64,000 nucleotides of DNA from Variovorax paradoxus (GTDB lineage Bacteria; Pseudomonadota; Gammaproteobacteria; Burkholderiales; Burkholderiaceae_C): contig NZ_CP045644.1 of assembly GCF_009498455.1 (NCBI RefSeq), positions 186,001 through 250,000 of the forward strand, in the 5' to 3' direction. Positions 44,321 through 53,235 of this stretch are shown here, piece after piece; position 1 is the stretch's first letter; every line of letters starts with the position of its first letter. The notes below the pieces were generated by a model that worked only from the letters and a program-made list of their open reading frames with translations, made no database searches and had not been told where the DNA came from. The translations under genes and the position numbers were made by a program.

Positions 44321-44869
44321 TCAGTCGGAGGGCTCTTCCGGATGGGCACCGGGCTCGACCACGCCGGCCAGCTCGAGCTGCATCACGATGAGGTTGACGA
44401 GCACCGCGATCGACGGGCGGCCGGTGTCGACCACGTCATGGGCCGTTTCCCGGTAGAACGGGTCGCGCGCATCGTGCAGCTCGCGCAGCCGGCCCAGTGG
44501 GTCGGCCACCTGCAACAACGGGCGCTTGACGTCATGGCGCAGGCGCCGGAACAGGTCTTCGGGCGAAGAGCGCAGGTAAATGACGTGGAAATGATCGCGC
44601 AGCTGCTGGCGATTGGCCTCGCGCAGCACGGCGCCACCGCCGGTCGCCAGCACACCGTGCGGGCTCGCGGCCAAATCGGCAATGACCGCCTGCTCGATGT
44701 CGCGGAAGGCGATTTCGCCCTCGCGATCGAAAAAATCACGGATCGTGCAGCCGATGCGCTGCTCGATCACGTGATCTGTGTCGATGAACGGAGTGTTCAG
44801 CCGAGCGCCCAGGCGCCGGCCCACTGCGGACTTTCCGGCGCCGGGCAACCCGACAAGTGCGACCGCCAC
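44321..44869 (-). CDS. aroK: shikimate kinase AroK
   Basis: AroK phosphorylates shikimate at the 3-hydroxyl. The 182-residue P-loop kinase has Walker A GLPGAGKS (residues 7-14), the shikimate-binding DTDHVIE, FRDIEQ and GGGAVLRE motifs, and the lid-region KRPLLQV. The start is a GTG at 44867-44869, 23 bp after the pilQ stop; no better in-frame start lies between. The pilQ-aroK-aroB order is widespread in proteobacteria. Confidence 0.95.
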   Translation of the reverse strand: MAVALVGLPGAGKSAVGRRLGARLNTPFIDTDHVIEQRIGCTIRDFFDREGEIAFRDIEQAVIADLAASPHGVLATGGGAVLREANRQQLRDHFHVIYLRSSPEDLFRRLRHDVKRPLLQVADPLGRLRELHDARDPFYRETAHDVVDTGRPSIAVLVNLIVMQLELAGVVEPGAHPEEPSD

Positions 44870-44892
44870 GCGGTGGCTGCTACGCCCGCGCG

Positions 44893-47034
44893 TCAGCGCG
44901 CGGCGTTGCGGTCGGTAATCATCTTCGGGGTGATAAAGACGAGCATTTCAGTCTTGTTGGCAACGCGTTCGCGCTTGCGGAACAATGCCCCCATGTAGGG
45001 GATTTCACCCAGCACCGGCACGCGCGATTCGTCATTGGTTTCGGTGAGTTCGAAGATACCACCGATGACGACCGTGCCGCCGTTCTCGACGAGCACCTCG
45101 GTCTGCACGTGCTTGGTGTTGATGGCCGGGCCCGCCGAGGTGTTTGCGCCGCGGGCGTCCTTGCTCACGTCCAGCGTCAGGATGATGTTGCCCTCGGGCG
45201 TGATCTGCGGCGTGACTTCGAGCTTGAGCACCGCCTTGCGGAACGAGATCGAGGTGGCACCGCTGGACGTGGCCTGCTGGTAGGGAATTTCTTCGCCCTG
45301 CTCGATCAGCGCCTTGGTCTGGTCGGCCGTGATGACGCGGGGGCTGGACACCAGCTTGCCCTTGCCGTCGGCCTCGAGCGCCGAGATTTCGAGGTTCAGC
45401 ATGCGCGACAAGCTCGAATTGAACAGCGAGATCGCGAAGGTACCGGCCGCATTGCCGGTGCCGCCGGCATCGCCTGCGGGCAGGTTGATGAAGTTGGAGT
45501 TGGTCCAAGTGGCTGCTGCGGCGCCGACGCCACCGGTGGTGGTGGCAGGCATGACGCCGAAGGTGCCGTATGCCGGATTGCCGTTGGCCGACGCGACGCG
45601 TTCGCGGGAGATACCGCCGCCCATCCGCACGCCGAGCGACTTGCCGAAGGTGTCGGAGGCTTCCACGATGCGCGCTTCGATCAGCACCTGCCGAACCGGG
45701 ATGTCGAGCTTCTGGATCAGGTCGGCCACTTGCGCCAGGCGCGAGGGAATGTCCGACACGAACAGCTGGTTGGTGCGCGACTCCGCGATCACGCTGCCAC
45801 GAGGGCTCAGGATGCGCGAAGTCGTCCCACCGCCGCCGCCGCCACCCGCCGATGCACCGGTACCCGTCAGGCCCTGCGCAATGGCAATCGCCTTCGTGTA
45901 GTTCAGCTGGAACGATTGCGTGCGCAGCGGCTCCAGGTTCTCGATCGCCGCCTTGGCTTCGAATTCGAGCTTTTCCTTGGCGTTGATCTCATCCTTGGGC
46001 GCGATCCACAGCACGCTGCCATTCTTGCGCATGCCCAGGTTCTTCGCCTGCATGATGATGTCCAGCGCCTGGTCCCAGGGCACGTCCTTCAGTCGCAGCG
46101 TCAGTGCGCCGCTGACCGAGTCGGAGGTCACGATGTTGAAGTTCGTGAAGTCGGCAATCACCTGCAGCAGCGAACGGATCTCGATGTTCTGGAAGTTCAG
46201 CGACAGCTTCTCGCCGTTGTAGCCCACACCCTGCGTGAGCTTGCTCGGGTCGACCTTGCGGGCGCGGACTTCCACCACGAACTGGTTCTCGCTCTGGTAG
46301 GCGCTGTGCTCCCAGTCGCCCTTGGCATCGATCGTCATGCGCACGCGGTCACCCGATTGCTGCGACGTGATGAGTTGCACGGGCGTACCGAAGTCGGCCA
46401 CGTCCAGGCGGCGGCGCAGGCCTTCGGGCAGCGTCGACTTGGTGAATTCCACGACGAGGCTCTTGCCTTGCTGCTTCACGTCGACGCCGACTTGGTTGTT
46501 CGGCAAGTCGACGAGCACACGACCGGTGCTGTCGGCACCCAGACGGAAATCGACGTCGCGCAGCGGCAGGGTGTCACGGTTGCGGTTCTCGGCGAAAGTG
46601 GTCGCAGCGGAAGCCACCAGCGCTGTTCCAGCCACCGGCTCAAGCACCACCAGCAGCGACTTGCCCTGGATTTCGGCTTTGTAAGCAGTCGCCTGCTTCA
46701 GGTTCAGCACGACCCGGCTGCGATCACCGGCCTGCACCACGTTGACCGAGCGCAGGTTGCCCTGGTTCACCTCGATGGCCGAACGCCCGATGGCGTTGGT
46801 CACGCCCGGGAAGTCCAGCGCGATGCGCGCCGGCGTCTGCACGGAGAACCCGGCAGGCACCGCGGTGAGCGGCTGGGCCAGGTCGATGCGGATCACTTCC
46901 GCGCCCGACTGGGTCGAGCTCGTCACCGATTCGATCGCGTTTTGCGCATGGGCGACGGCCAGGGCACCGAAAGCCAGCAGACCCAGCCCGGCGGCGCGCA
47001 GCCACTGTGCCATCGTTGATTTTTTTTGGTTCAT
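44893..47034 (-). CDS. pilQ: type IV pilus secretin PilQ
   Basis: PilQ forms the outer-membrane channel through which the type IV pilus passes. The 713-residue protein has a signal peptide (1-30), two AMIN domains (about 33-132 and 157-256) for peptidoglycan binding, an STN/N0 domain (293-345), an N1 domain with a glycine-rich insert (around 392-405) and the secretin core (about 455-705) ending in VPVLGEIPYMGALF and MLVFITPKMI. The ATG at 47032-47034 overlaps pilP by 4 bp; a start 15 codons upstream is rejected because it would displace the signal peptide. Confidence 0.96.
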   Translation of the reverse strand: MNQKKSTMAQWLRAAGLGLLAFGALAVAHAQNAIESVTSSTQSGAEVIRIDLAQPLTAVPAGFSVQTPARIALDFPGVTNAIGRSAIEVNQGNLRSVNVVQAGDRSRVVLNLKQATAYKAEIQGKSLLVVLEPVAGTALVASAATTFAENRNRDTLPLRDVDFRLGADSTGRVLVDLPNNQVGVDVKQQGKSLVVEFTKSTLPEGLRRRLDVADFGTPVQLITSQQSGDRVRMTIDAKGDWEHSAYQSENQFVVEVRARKVDPSKLTQGVGYNGEKLSLNFQNIEIRSLLQVIADFTNFNIVTSDSVSGALTLRLKDVPWDQALDIIMQAKNLGMRKNGSVLWIAPKDEINAKEKLEFEAKAAIENLEPLRTQSFQLNYTKAIAIAQGLTGTGASAGGGGGGGTTSRILSPRGSVIAESRTNQLFVSDIPSRLAQVADLIQKLDIPVRQVLIEARIVEASDTFGKSLGVRMGGGISRERVASANGNPAYGTFGVMPATTTGGVGAAAATWTNSNFINLPAGDAGGTGNAAGTFAISLFNSSLSRMLNLEISALEADGKGKLVSSPRVITADQTKALIEQGEEIPYQQATSSGATSISFRKAVLKLEVTPQITPEGNIILTLDVSKDARGANTSAGPAINTKHVQTEVLVENGGTVVIGGIFELTETNDESRVPVLGEIPYMGALFRKRERVANKTEMLVFITPKMITDRNAAR

Positions 47035-47573
47035 TTCGCACTCTCTTGCAACTGCAGCGTGGCTACGCGTTCGATCCATTCGCCCGCAGCGTCCTGCACG
47101 ATCTCGCGCAGGGCGACTTCGGTTTCGTTGATACGGGTGATGCGCCCGTAGTTGAGCCCCAGGTACTCGCCGACGCGCACCTTGTAGAGCAGCTTGTCCA
47201 CCCGCACGAGCGCCACCGGCTGGCCGTTACGGTTCATGCTGCCGACCATTGCCATCGTGTCGAGCGGGAACGCCTCGAGCGCTTCCTTGCGGCGCGCCAG
47301 TTCCGGCGCGATCAGCTCGGAGGTACTCGGCTGGTTCGACTCCCGGCGCAGCGCCTGGGTCAGCTTCAGCATGTTGAAAGGCTCGAACGACGACGCCTCG
47401 GTGTAGGCCTGCGGCGTGAACTTCTTGGGTTCGGAAATCGGCGGCACCGACGGCTTGACCTGGGCGCGCTCTTCGACCATCCAGCGCTGCAGGTCTTCCT
47501 GGTCGGAATCTCCGCAGGCGCTCAGGCCCAGCGTGGCCAATGCCAGCCACAGAACTTTCGCGACCGGCTTCAT
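47031..47573 (-). CDS. pilP: type IV pilus alignment lipoprotein PilP
   Basis: PilP links the inner-membrane PilNO complex to PilQ. The 180-residue protein has a signal with lipobox LSAC (Cys20), a flexible Pro-rich region (residues 38-55) and the beta-domain with VGSMNRNGQPVALVRVDKLLYKVRVGEYLG and GRITRINETEVALREIV. The ATG at 47571-47573 overlaps the pilO stop by 4 bp and the 3' end overlaps pilQ by 4 bp. Confidence 0.95.
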   Translation of the reverse strand: MKPVAKVLWLALATLGLSACGDSDQEDLQRWMVEERAQVKPSVPPISEPKKFTPQAYTEASSFEPFNMLKLTQALRRESNQPSTSELIAPELARRKEALEAFPLDTMAMVGSMNRNGQPVALVRVDKLLYKVRVGEYLGLNYGRITRINETEVALREIVQDAAGEWIERVATLQLQESAK

Positions 47574-48250
47574 TTCTTCGCCTTCGGCGCCGTGGCGCGT
47601 TTCTGGGCGGCCCGCTCGTCTTCGTCGAGGTAGCGGTAAGTGCGCGCGGTGGCGTCCATCGTCAGCACGTCCTTGTCCTTCTGCGGTGTGACGGTCACGT
47701 TGTTGAGCGTCACGATGCGCGACAGGCTGGCCACGTCGGCCGCGAACGCGCCCATGTCGTGGTACCGGCCCGTGACGCGCACGGCGATCGGCAGCTCGGC
47801 GTAGTAGTCCTTGACCGAGACCTGGCCCGGGCGGAACAGCTCGAACTGCAGGCTGCGGCCGAGGCCGGCCTGGTTGATGTCCGAGAGCAGTGCGTCCATT
47901 TCCGCCTTGCTGGGCAGTTGCTTCTCGAGAAGGATCACGTACTGCTGCACCTGCTCCCGCTGTTTCTTCAACAGATCGAGGTTGGCGGCCTGCGCCACCT
48001 TCTTCTTGTAGTCGGCCCGGAGCGTGACTTCCTTGGCGCGCTCTGCCTCGAGCTCGTCGTTGGAGTTCGTGAGCCAGACAAACCACAGGCCCGCCAGCGC
48101 CAGCGCGGACACAGCCAGGCACAGCGCGTAGCGCGGCACGGCCGGCCACATCGAAGGGTCGTTCGGATTCAGTCCGCGGAACTGGTCGCCGAAGTTCCGC
48201 AGTGCGGTGGCGACGTCGACTTTGGGGAGGGATCGGTTGCTGATGGCCAT
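47570..48250 (-). CDS. pilO: type IV pilus inner-membrane protein PilO
   Basis: PilO dimerises with PilN to align the pilus machinery. The 226-residue protein has a short cytosolic N-terminus, one membrane helix (YALCLAVSALALAGLWFVWL), a coiled-coil (about residues 65-110) and a ferredoxin-like periplasmic domain with LPIAVRVTGRYHDMGAFAADVASLSRIVTL. It is 6 bp downstream of pilN. Confidence 0.94.
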   Translation of the reverse strand: MAISNRSLPKVDVATALRNFGDQFRGLNPNDPSMWPAVPRYALCLAVSALALAGLWFVWLTNSNDELEAERAKEVTLRADYKKKVAQAANLDLLKKQREQVQQYVILLEKQLPSKAEMDALLSDINQAGLGRSLQFELFRPGQVSVKDYYAELPIAVRVTGRYHDMGAFAADVASLSRIVTLNNVTVTPQKDKDVLTMDATARTYRYLDEDERAAQKRATAPKAKK

Positions 48251-48256
48251 GATCGG

Positions 48257-48877
48257 TTACCCCTTCGCCTGTGCCTTGGCGGCCAGGGCCTTTTCGGCCT
48301 CGGCCTTCTGGGCATCCGTGGGCCGCTTGAGGCCGATGCGCATCGTGAAGTTGGCCACACGGCGCTGGTCGCGCTGGCTCAGGTTCACGTTGGCCGAGGT
48401 GATTTCGACCAGCTCTGGCTTCACCAGCCAGGGGCTGTTGTTGCCGAGGTTGCGCAGCAGCTCCGACACACGTTCGTTCGATTGCGCCATGCCTTGCAGC
48501 GTGACGGTCTGGTTCTCCTGCTTCATGCTGGTCAGATAGACGCCGTCGGGCAGTTGCCGGACAAGTTCGTTGAGCAGGTGCACCGGCAGGTTGCGGTCGC
48601 CTTGCAGGTCTTCCACGGCCAGTTGGCGCGCGCGCAAGGCAGCGATTTCGTCCTGCAGCGTCGAGATTTCCTTGATCTCGACTTCGAGCTTCTTGATTTC
48701 GGCCTGAAGGAAGCCGTTCTTCGATTGCTGAGCCGCAATCTGGGCTTCGAACCAGAGATAGCCAAGGCCGGCGATCAGAACGCCGAGCAACGCGGCGCCG
48801 CCCAGAGTGCCGTAGAAAGCCTCGCGACGGCGCTTGCGCGCGGCTTCGCGGTGCGGGAGCAGATTGATCAGGATCAC
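48257..48877 (-). CDS. pilN: type IV pilus inner-membrane protein PilN
   Basis: PilN contacts PilM through its conserved cytosolic N-terminus and dimerises with PilO in the periplasm. The 206-residue protein starts MILINLLPHREAARKRRR, the PilM-binding INLLP motif, followed by one membrane helix (residues 23-45), a coiled-coil and a small periplasmic domain. It overlaps pilM by 4 bp. Confidence 0.95.
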   Translation of the reverse strand: MILINLLPHREAARKRRREAFYGTLGGAALLGVLIAGLGYLWFEAQIAAQQSKNGFLQAEIKKLEVEIKEISTLQDEIAALRARQLAVEDLQGDRNLPVHLLNELVRQLPDGVYLTSMKQENQTVTLQGMAQSNERVSELLRNLGNNSPWLVKPELVEITSANVNLSQRDQRRVANFTMRIGLKRPTDAQKAEAEKALAAKAQAKG

Positions 48878-49953
48878 TGCAGAAACCTCCGCATGGCCAG
48901 GCCGCAGGAGGTCAGATAGGAAGGCGCTTCGCGGCGGACCTTCTTCTCGCGGATGCTGGGGCCGAAGTCCATGCCGTCGAACGGATTCACGAGCGAGCAG
49001 GCGAACGAGGTCTGGCGGGTGACGGCATTGGTCAGCCCCGGCAGCGACGACGAGCCGCCGGCCAGCAGCACGTAGTCCACGCGGTTGTGCGGCGTGCTCG
49101 TGAAGAAGAACTGCAGTGCGCGCGCGATTTCCTGCGCGATGCTTTCGACGAAGGGCTTGAGCACGCCCGAGCCGTAGTCGTCGGGCAGGTCGCCGCTGCG
49201 CTTCTTTGCTTCGGCTTCCTCGGCGGAAAAACCGTACTGGCGCACGATGAGCTGGGTGAGCTGCGCGCCGCCGAAAGCCTGGTCGCGGTCGTACAGCACT
49301 TCCTGGTTGCGCAGCACCTGCATGCTGGTCGTGAAGGCGCCCACTTCGAACAACGCCACGATGGCATCCACGCCCTTGCCGGGGAGCTGCTCGATCAGGC
49401 GCGCCGTGGCCAGTCGGGAGGCATACGACTCGACATCGAGAATCACCGCCTTGAGGCCCGCGGCTTCCGCCAGGCCTTCGCGGTCCTGCACCTTCTCTTT
49501 GCGGGAAGCGGCAATCAGCACTTCCACGTCGCCGACGGACGTCGTGCTCGGCCCCGTCACGCAGAAGTCGAGGCTCACTTCGTCGAGCGAAAACGGGATG
49601 TACTGGTTGGCTTCGGACTCGACCTGGATCTCGAGCTCCTGCTCGCTCATGCCGCCCGGAAGAATGATCTTCTTGGTGATGACCGCCGAGGGCGGCAGCG
49701 CCAGCGCCACGTTGCGGGTCTTGGTGCCGCTCTTGCGCACGACACGGCGCACGGCTTCGGCGACTTCGTCGAATTTTTCGACGTTGCCGTCGGTGATCCA
49801 GCCGCGTTCGAGCGGCTCGATGGCGCAGCGCTCCAGAACCAGCTTGCCGCTGGCCTCACGGCCGAGCTCCACCAGCTTCACGCTGGACGAACTGACGTCC
49901 AGTCCCAGCAGGGGGGCGTTCTGACGACGAAACAATGATCCAAGAGCAGCCAA
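48874..49953 (-). CDS. pilM: type IV pilus assembly actin-like ATPase PilM
   Basis: PilM is a cytosolic actin-like protein that docks onto PilN. The 359-residue protein has the actin-fold phosphate loops LGLDVSSSSVKLVEL and VIVALFEVGAFTTSMQVL and adenosine-site VLLAGGSSSLPGL. The start is a TTG at 49951-49953 with AGGGA about 8 nt upstream. It begins pilMNOPQ and is divergent from mrcA, the standard arrangement in proteobacteria. Confidence 0.94.
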   Translation of the reverse strand: MAALGSLFRRQNAPLLGLDVSSSSVKLVELGREASGKLVLERCAIEPLERGWITDGNVEKFDEVAEAVRRVVRKSGTKTRNVALALPPSAVITKKIILPGGMSEQELEIQVESEANQYIPFSLDEVSLDFCVTGPSTTSVGDVEVLIAASRKEKVQDREGLAEAAGLKAVILDVESYASRLATARLIEQLPGKGVDAIVALFEVGAFTTSMQVLRNQEVLYDRDQAFGGAQLTQLIVRQYGFSAEEAEAKKRSGDLPDDYGSGVLKPFVESIAQEIARALQFFFTSTPHNRVDYVLLAGGSSSLPGLTNAVTRQTSFACSLVNPFDGMDFGPSIREKKVRREAPSYLTSCGLAMRRFLQ

Positions 49954-50060
49954 GTTAGGTCCCTCTCCCCCTGTTATTTGTAACCAATGGAAAAATATGC
50001 GTTCGGTTGCATGCTAGCAGCAGGCACACCGCCCACCAAGCGTGCAGAAAGCCCGGAATC

Positions 50061-50087
50061 GACAACCGTTGTCAAAACGTGACGTCA
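50061..50087. promoter_or_regulatory. two adjacent palindromes between pilM and mrcA
   Basis: GACAAC-C-GTTGTC (50061-50073) is a perfect 13-base palindrome around a central C, and TGACGTCA (50080-50087) is a perfect 8-base palindrome seven bases further on. Both sit in the 251-bp divergent region between pilM and mrcA, about 107 bp from the pilM start and about 120 bp from the mrcA start, well placed to be operators. No factor is assigned. Confidence 0.45.
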
Positions 50088-50175
50088 AAGCCGCATTCTG
50101 TAACTTTCTGCTTAGCCCCGGGCGAGGGAATGCGCGAGGTAACAAAGATCCCGGGGCGCCGAGGGGGCGGCTTTT

Positions 50176-50181
50176 TATAAT
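50176..50181 (+). promoter_or_regulatory. -10 box of mrcA
   Basis: A perfect TATAAT lies 23 bp upstream of the mrcA ATG at 50205. The expected -35 position (around 50153-50158) is GC-rich and has no match to TTGACA, so an activator or extended contacts may be needed. A start site near 50188 would exclude the GTG at 50187 as the start codon. Confidence 0.55.
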
Positions 50182-50204
50182 GTCCGGTGACTCTCCGGGC
50201 CCCC

Positions 50205-52616
50205 ATGCAAGAAACTTCCAGCCCCAAGGGGCGCGCCAAGACCCCTCCACCCGAACGCCCCTTCTGGCTGAAATGGCTGTTGCGTTTCGTGTTGTGGGGC
50301 GCAGGCATCGCTGCGGCGGGCCTGCTTTCCATCCTGTGCGTGGTGGCCGTGGCCCTGGCAGTGGCCTATCCCAACCTGCCGGACATCTCGGAACTCTCCG
50401 ATTACCGCCCCAAGCTGCCGCTGCGCGTGTTTTCCGCCGAGGGCACGCAGATCGGCGAATTCGGGGAAGAGCGACGCAACCTCACCCCCATCGCCGCGAT
50501 TCCCAAGGTCGTGAAGGACGCGGTCCTGGCCGCCGAAGACGCCCGCTTCTATGACCACGGAGGGGTCGACTACAAGGGCCTGGTCCGCGCCGGCATCGCC
50601 AACCTCAACCGCGTGAAGAGCCAGGGCGCGTCAACCATCACCATGCAGGTGGCGCGCAACGTCTACCTGAGCTCCGAGAAGACGCTGACCCGCAAGATCT
50701 ACGAAGTGCTGCTGACCTTCAAGCTGGAGCACATGCTCAGCAAGGACCAGATCTTCGAGATCTACCTGAACCAGATCTACCTGGGCAACCGCGCCTACGG
50801 TTTCGCCGCCGCCTCCGAGGCCTATTTCGGCAAGCCGCTGTCCGAGATGTCGATCGCCCAGGCCGCCATGCTCGCCGGCCTGCCGAAGGCGCCCGGCGCG
50901 AACAACCCGGTCAACAACCCGCAGCGCGCACGCGGGCGCCAGTTCTACGTGATCGACCGCATGCAGGAAGCCGGCTTCATCACCGCCGAGCAGGCGGCCG
51001 AGGCCAAGAAGGAGCAGCTGCACCTGCGCGATGCCGCCGACCCGAGCCGCCTGCACGCCGAGTACGTCGCCGAAACCGTGCGTCAGCTGATGTACGCCCA
51101 GTACGGCGACAGCACCTACACGCGCGGCCTCAAGGTCTACACCTCGCTGGTCGCGGCCGACCAGGCGGCTGCCTACAAGGCCCTGCGCAAGGGCATCATG
51201 GATTACGAGCGCCGTCAGGTGTACCGCGGCCCCGAGAAGTTCATCGACCTGCCGAACGACCCCAAGGAGCTCGACGAAGCCGTGGACGACGTGCTCAACG
51301 ACCACCCCGACAACGGCGACGTGATGGCGGCCGTGGTGCTCAAGGCGACGCCCAAGGAAATCCAGGCCATCCGCGCCAACGGCGACGCTGTGCAGATCAC
51401 CGGCGACGGCCTCAAGCCGGCACAGTCTGGCCTGTCGGACAAGGCACCGCCCAACATCAAGATCCGCCGCGGCGCCGTGATCCGCGTCGCCAAGACGCCC
51501 AAGAACACCTGGGAAATCACCCAACTGCCCGAGGTCGAGGGCGCGTTCGTCGCCATGGACCCGCGCGACGGCGCCATCAAGGCGCTGGTCGGCGGCTTCG
51601 ACTTCGGCAAGAACAAGTTCAACCACGTCACGCAGGCCTGGCGCCAGCCGGGCTCGAGCTTCAAGCCGTTCATCTATTCGGCGGCGCTCGAAAAGGGCTT
51701 CACCCCCGCCACCGTCATCAACGACGGCCCGCTGTTCTTCGACGCCGGCACCACCGGCGGCCAGCCCTGGGAGCCCAAGAACTACGGCGGCGGCTTCGAC
51801 GGTCCGATGTCGATGCGCACCGCGCTGATGAAGTCGCGCAACCTCGTGTCGATCCGCATCCTGCAGTCCATCGGCACGCGCTACGCGCAAGACTGGATCA
51901 CCAACTTCGGCTTCGACAAGGACAAGCATCCCGCCTACCTCCCGATGGCGCTCGGCGCCGGCGCCGTCACGCCGATGCAGATGGCGGTGGGCTACTCGGT
52001 GTTTGCCAATGGCGGCTACCGCGTGAATCCGTACCTCGTGACCCGCGTCACCGACCACAAGGACCGCGTGCTGGTCGACGTCCAGCCGCCGCTGCTCAAT
52101 GAAGCCTCGCGCGCCATCCCGCAGCGCAACGCCTTCATCATGGACACGCTGCTGCAGTCCATCACCCGCGCCGGCACGGCCGCGAAGGCACAGGCGATGC
52201 TCAAGCGCCCCGACCTGTACGGCAAGACCGGCACCACCAACGACTCGCTCGACGCCTGGTTCGCGGGCTTCCAGCCCACCATGACGGCGATCTCGTGGAT
52301 CGGCTACGACACGCCGCGCAACCTGGGCGACCGCGAAACCGGCGGCGGCCTGAGCCTGCCGATCTGGATCAACTACATGGAAACCGCCCTCAAGGGCGTG
52401 CCGGTGACCGACCTGTCGACCACGCCGCCCTCGGGCATCGTGAGCGTCGGCGGCGAGTGGTATTACGACGACTACGCACCGGGCCGCGGCGTGTCGAGCC
52501 TGGGCGTGGAATCTTCTGCGCCGGTGGCACCGGCGGAGGCCCTGAGCGGTCCGGCGATCAGCGCACCGGCGCCGCCCGAAGAGCGAAACCGCATCCTCGA
52601 CCTGTTCAGGAACTGA
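50205..52616 (+). CDS. mrcA: penicillin-binding protein 1A
   Basis: PBP1A is a bifunctional transglycosylase/transpeptidase that builds peptidoglycan. The 803-residue protein has an N-terminal membrane anchor (about residues 25-50), a GT51 domain with AEDARFYDHGGVD (catalytic Glu), GASTITMQVARN and EIYLNQIYLGN, and a transpeptidase domain with SxxK in QPGSSFKPF, then KTGTTND near the end, followed by a Pro/Ala-rich tail. The ATG at 50205 is used because the -10 box lies 24 bp upstream. Divergent from pilM. Confidence 0.96.
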   Translation: MQETSSPKGRAKTPPPERPFWLKWLLRFVLWGAGIAAAGLLSILCVVAVALAVAYPNLPDISELSDYRPKLPLRVFSAEGTQIGEFGEERRNLTPIAAIPKVVKDAVLAAEDARFYDHGGVDYKGLVRAGIANLNRVKSQGASTITMQVARNVYLSSEKTLTRKIYEVLLTFKLEHMLSKDQIFEIYLNQIYLGNRAYGFAAASEAYFGKPLSEMSIAQAAMLAGLPKAPGANNPVNNPQRARGRQFYVIDRMQEAGFITAEQAAEAKKEQLHLRDAADPSRLHAEYVAETVRQLMYAQYGDSTYTRGLKVYTSLVAADQAAAYKALRKGIMDYERRQVYRGPEKFIDLPNDPKELDEAVDDVLNDHPDNGDVMAAVVLKATPKEIQAIRANGDAVQITGDGLKPAQSGLSDKAPPNIKIRRGAVIRVAKTPKNTWEITQLPEVEGAFVAMDPRDGAIKALVGGFDFGKNKFNHVTQAWRQPGSSFKPFIYSAALEKGFTPATVINDGPLFFDAGTTGGQPWEPKNYGGGFDGPMSMRTALMKSRNLVSIRILQSIGTRYAQDWITNFGFDKDKHPAYLPMALGAGAVTPMQMAVGYSVFANGGYRVNPYLVTRVTDHKDRVLVDVQPPLLNEASRAIPQRNAFIMDTLLQSITRAGTAAKAQAMLKRPDLYGKTGTTNDSLDAWFAGFQPTMTAISWIGYDTPRNLGDRETGGGLSLPIWINYMETALKGVPVTDLSTTPPSGIVSVGGEWYYDDYAPGRGVSSLGVESSAPVAPAEALSGPAISAPAPPEERNRILDLFRN

Positions 52617-52632
52617 TCAAGAAAGACAGGGA

Positions 52633-52652
52633 GCGGCGGCTCAGGCCGCCGC
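52633..52652. terminator. stem-loop between convergent mrcA and cyaY
   Basis: GCGGCGGC (52633-52640) pairs perfectly with GCCGCCGC (52645-52652) around TCAG, which contains the cyaY stop codon. Its position 16 bp after the mrcA stop fits a terminator, but there is no T-tract on either side, and the right arm is in the cyaY 3' coding end (an Ala-rich tail), so it may be partly a coding coincidence. Confidence 0.4.
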
Positions 52653-52973
52653 GAACACCAGCGGCAGCCCCGCCTGCAGCGTCGCCTCGCGCGAGAGATT
52701 GCTGAAAAACTCTTCGCCGGTCTTGGTGTCCACCCACACCCGGCCGTCGTGCCGGTAGTGGTAGCCGCCGGAGCGTGCCGCCAGCCAGATTTCGTGCAGC
52801 GGCTTCTGCAGGTTCACGATCAGCTGGCTGCCGTTCTGGAACGACATCGTGATCATCCCGCCGACCCGCTGGTTGTCGATGTCGGCGTCGGTCGCGTCGT
52901 TGATGCGGTCGCAGGCCTGCTCGATGGCGGCAAGCGCCGCCTCGGCGCGGTCCATGTACTCGGTGTCGGTCAT
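52641..52973 (-). CDS. cyaY: iron donor protein CyaY (frataxin)
   Basis: CyaY binds iron and modulates iron-sulfur cluster assembly with IscS. The 110-residue length is normal. The acidic first helix ([27 protein letters not shown]) with [28 protein letters not shown] and the W-containing [29 protein letters not shown] are diagnostic. The ATG at 52971-52973 is only 12 bp from the divergent lptM-like start, so each gene's control region must extend into the other's coding sequence. Confidence 0.95.
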   Translation of the reverse strand: MTDTEYMDRAEAALAAIEQACDRINDATDADIDNQRVGGMITMSFQNGSQLIVNLQKPLHEIWLAARSGGYHYRHDGRVWVDTKTGEEFFSNLSREATLQAGLPLVFAAA

Positions 52974-52979
52974 TACAAT
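52974..52979 (+). promoter_or_regulatory. -10 box of the lptM-lysA frame, probable leaderless start
   Basis: TACAAT (5 of 6 consensus) lies 6 bp upstream of the ATG at 52986, within the 12-bp gap to cyaY. A start site 6-8 bp after the box would fall on the ATG itself, giving a leaderless or nearly leaderless mRNA; no Shine-Dalgarno sequence fits in the gap. The -35 match is poor. Confidence 0.45.
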
Positions 52980-52985
52980 TTCAGC

Positions 52986-53235
52986 ATGTTGAATGTTCGC
53001 CAAATTCTAGTGAGCGCTCGCGCCCGCACCGCGCTCATGGTCTGCCTTGCCGCCGGCGCGGCCGGTCTTGCGGCGTGCGGACAGCGCGGCGCGCTCTACC
53101 TGCCGACCGATCCGGCGGCCGACCAGCGCGCCACCTTGCCCCAATTGCTCACGCCCGGCGGCTCCTCCAAAGCCTCCGACAACGAAGCGGCCCCCAAGCC
53201 CGCCGCAGCGAGCAGCGCCCCACCTCTCCCCAGAA
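52986..53235 (+). other. lptM: LptM-like small lipoprotein segment (5' part of the lysA frame)
   Basis: LptM (YifL) is a short lipoprotein that helps the LptD translocon mature. The first 40 residues have a signal and lipobox LAAC (Cys31) followed by GQRGALYLP, which matches the diagnostic C-G-Q-K/R-G-x-LYLP start of mature LptM. An Ala/Pro/Ser-rich tail follows. Normally a stop codon would separate it from lysA, but none exists in this frame, so its 3' end here is arbitrary. A TGA overlapping the ATG at 53236 is in a different frame from the LptM start. Confidence 0.72.
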
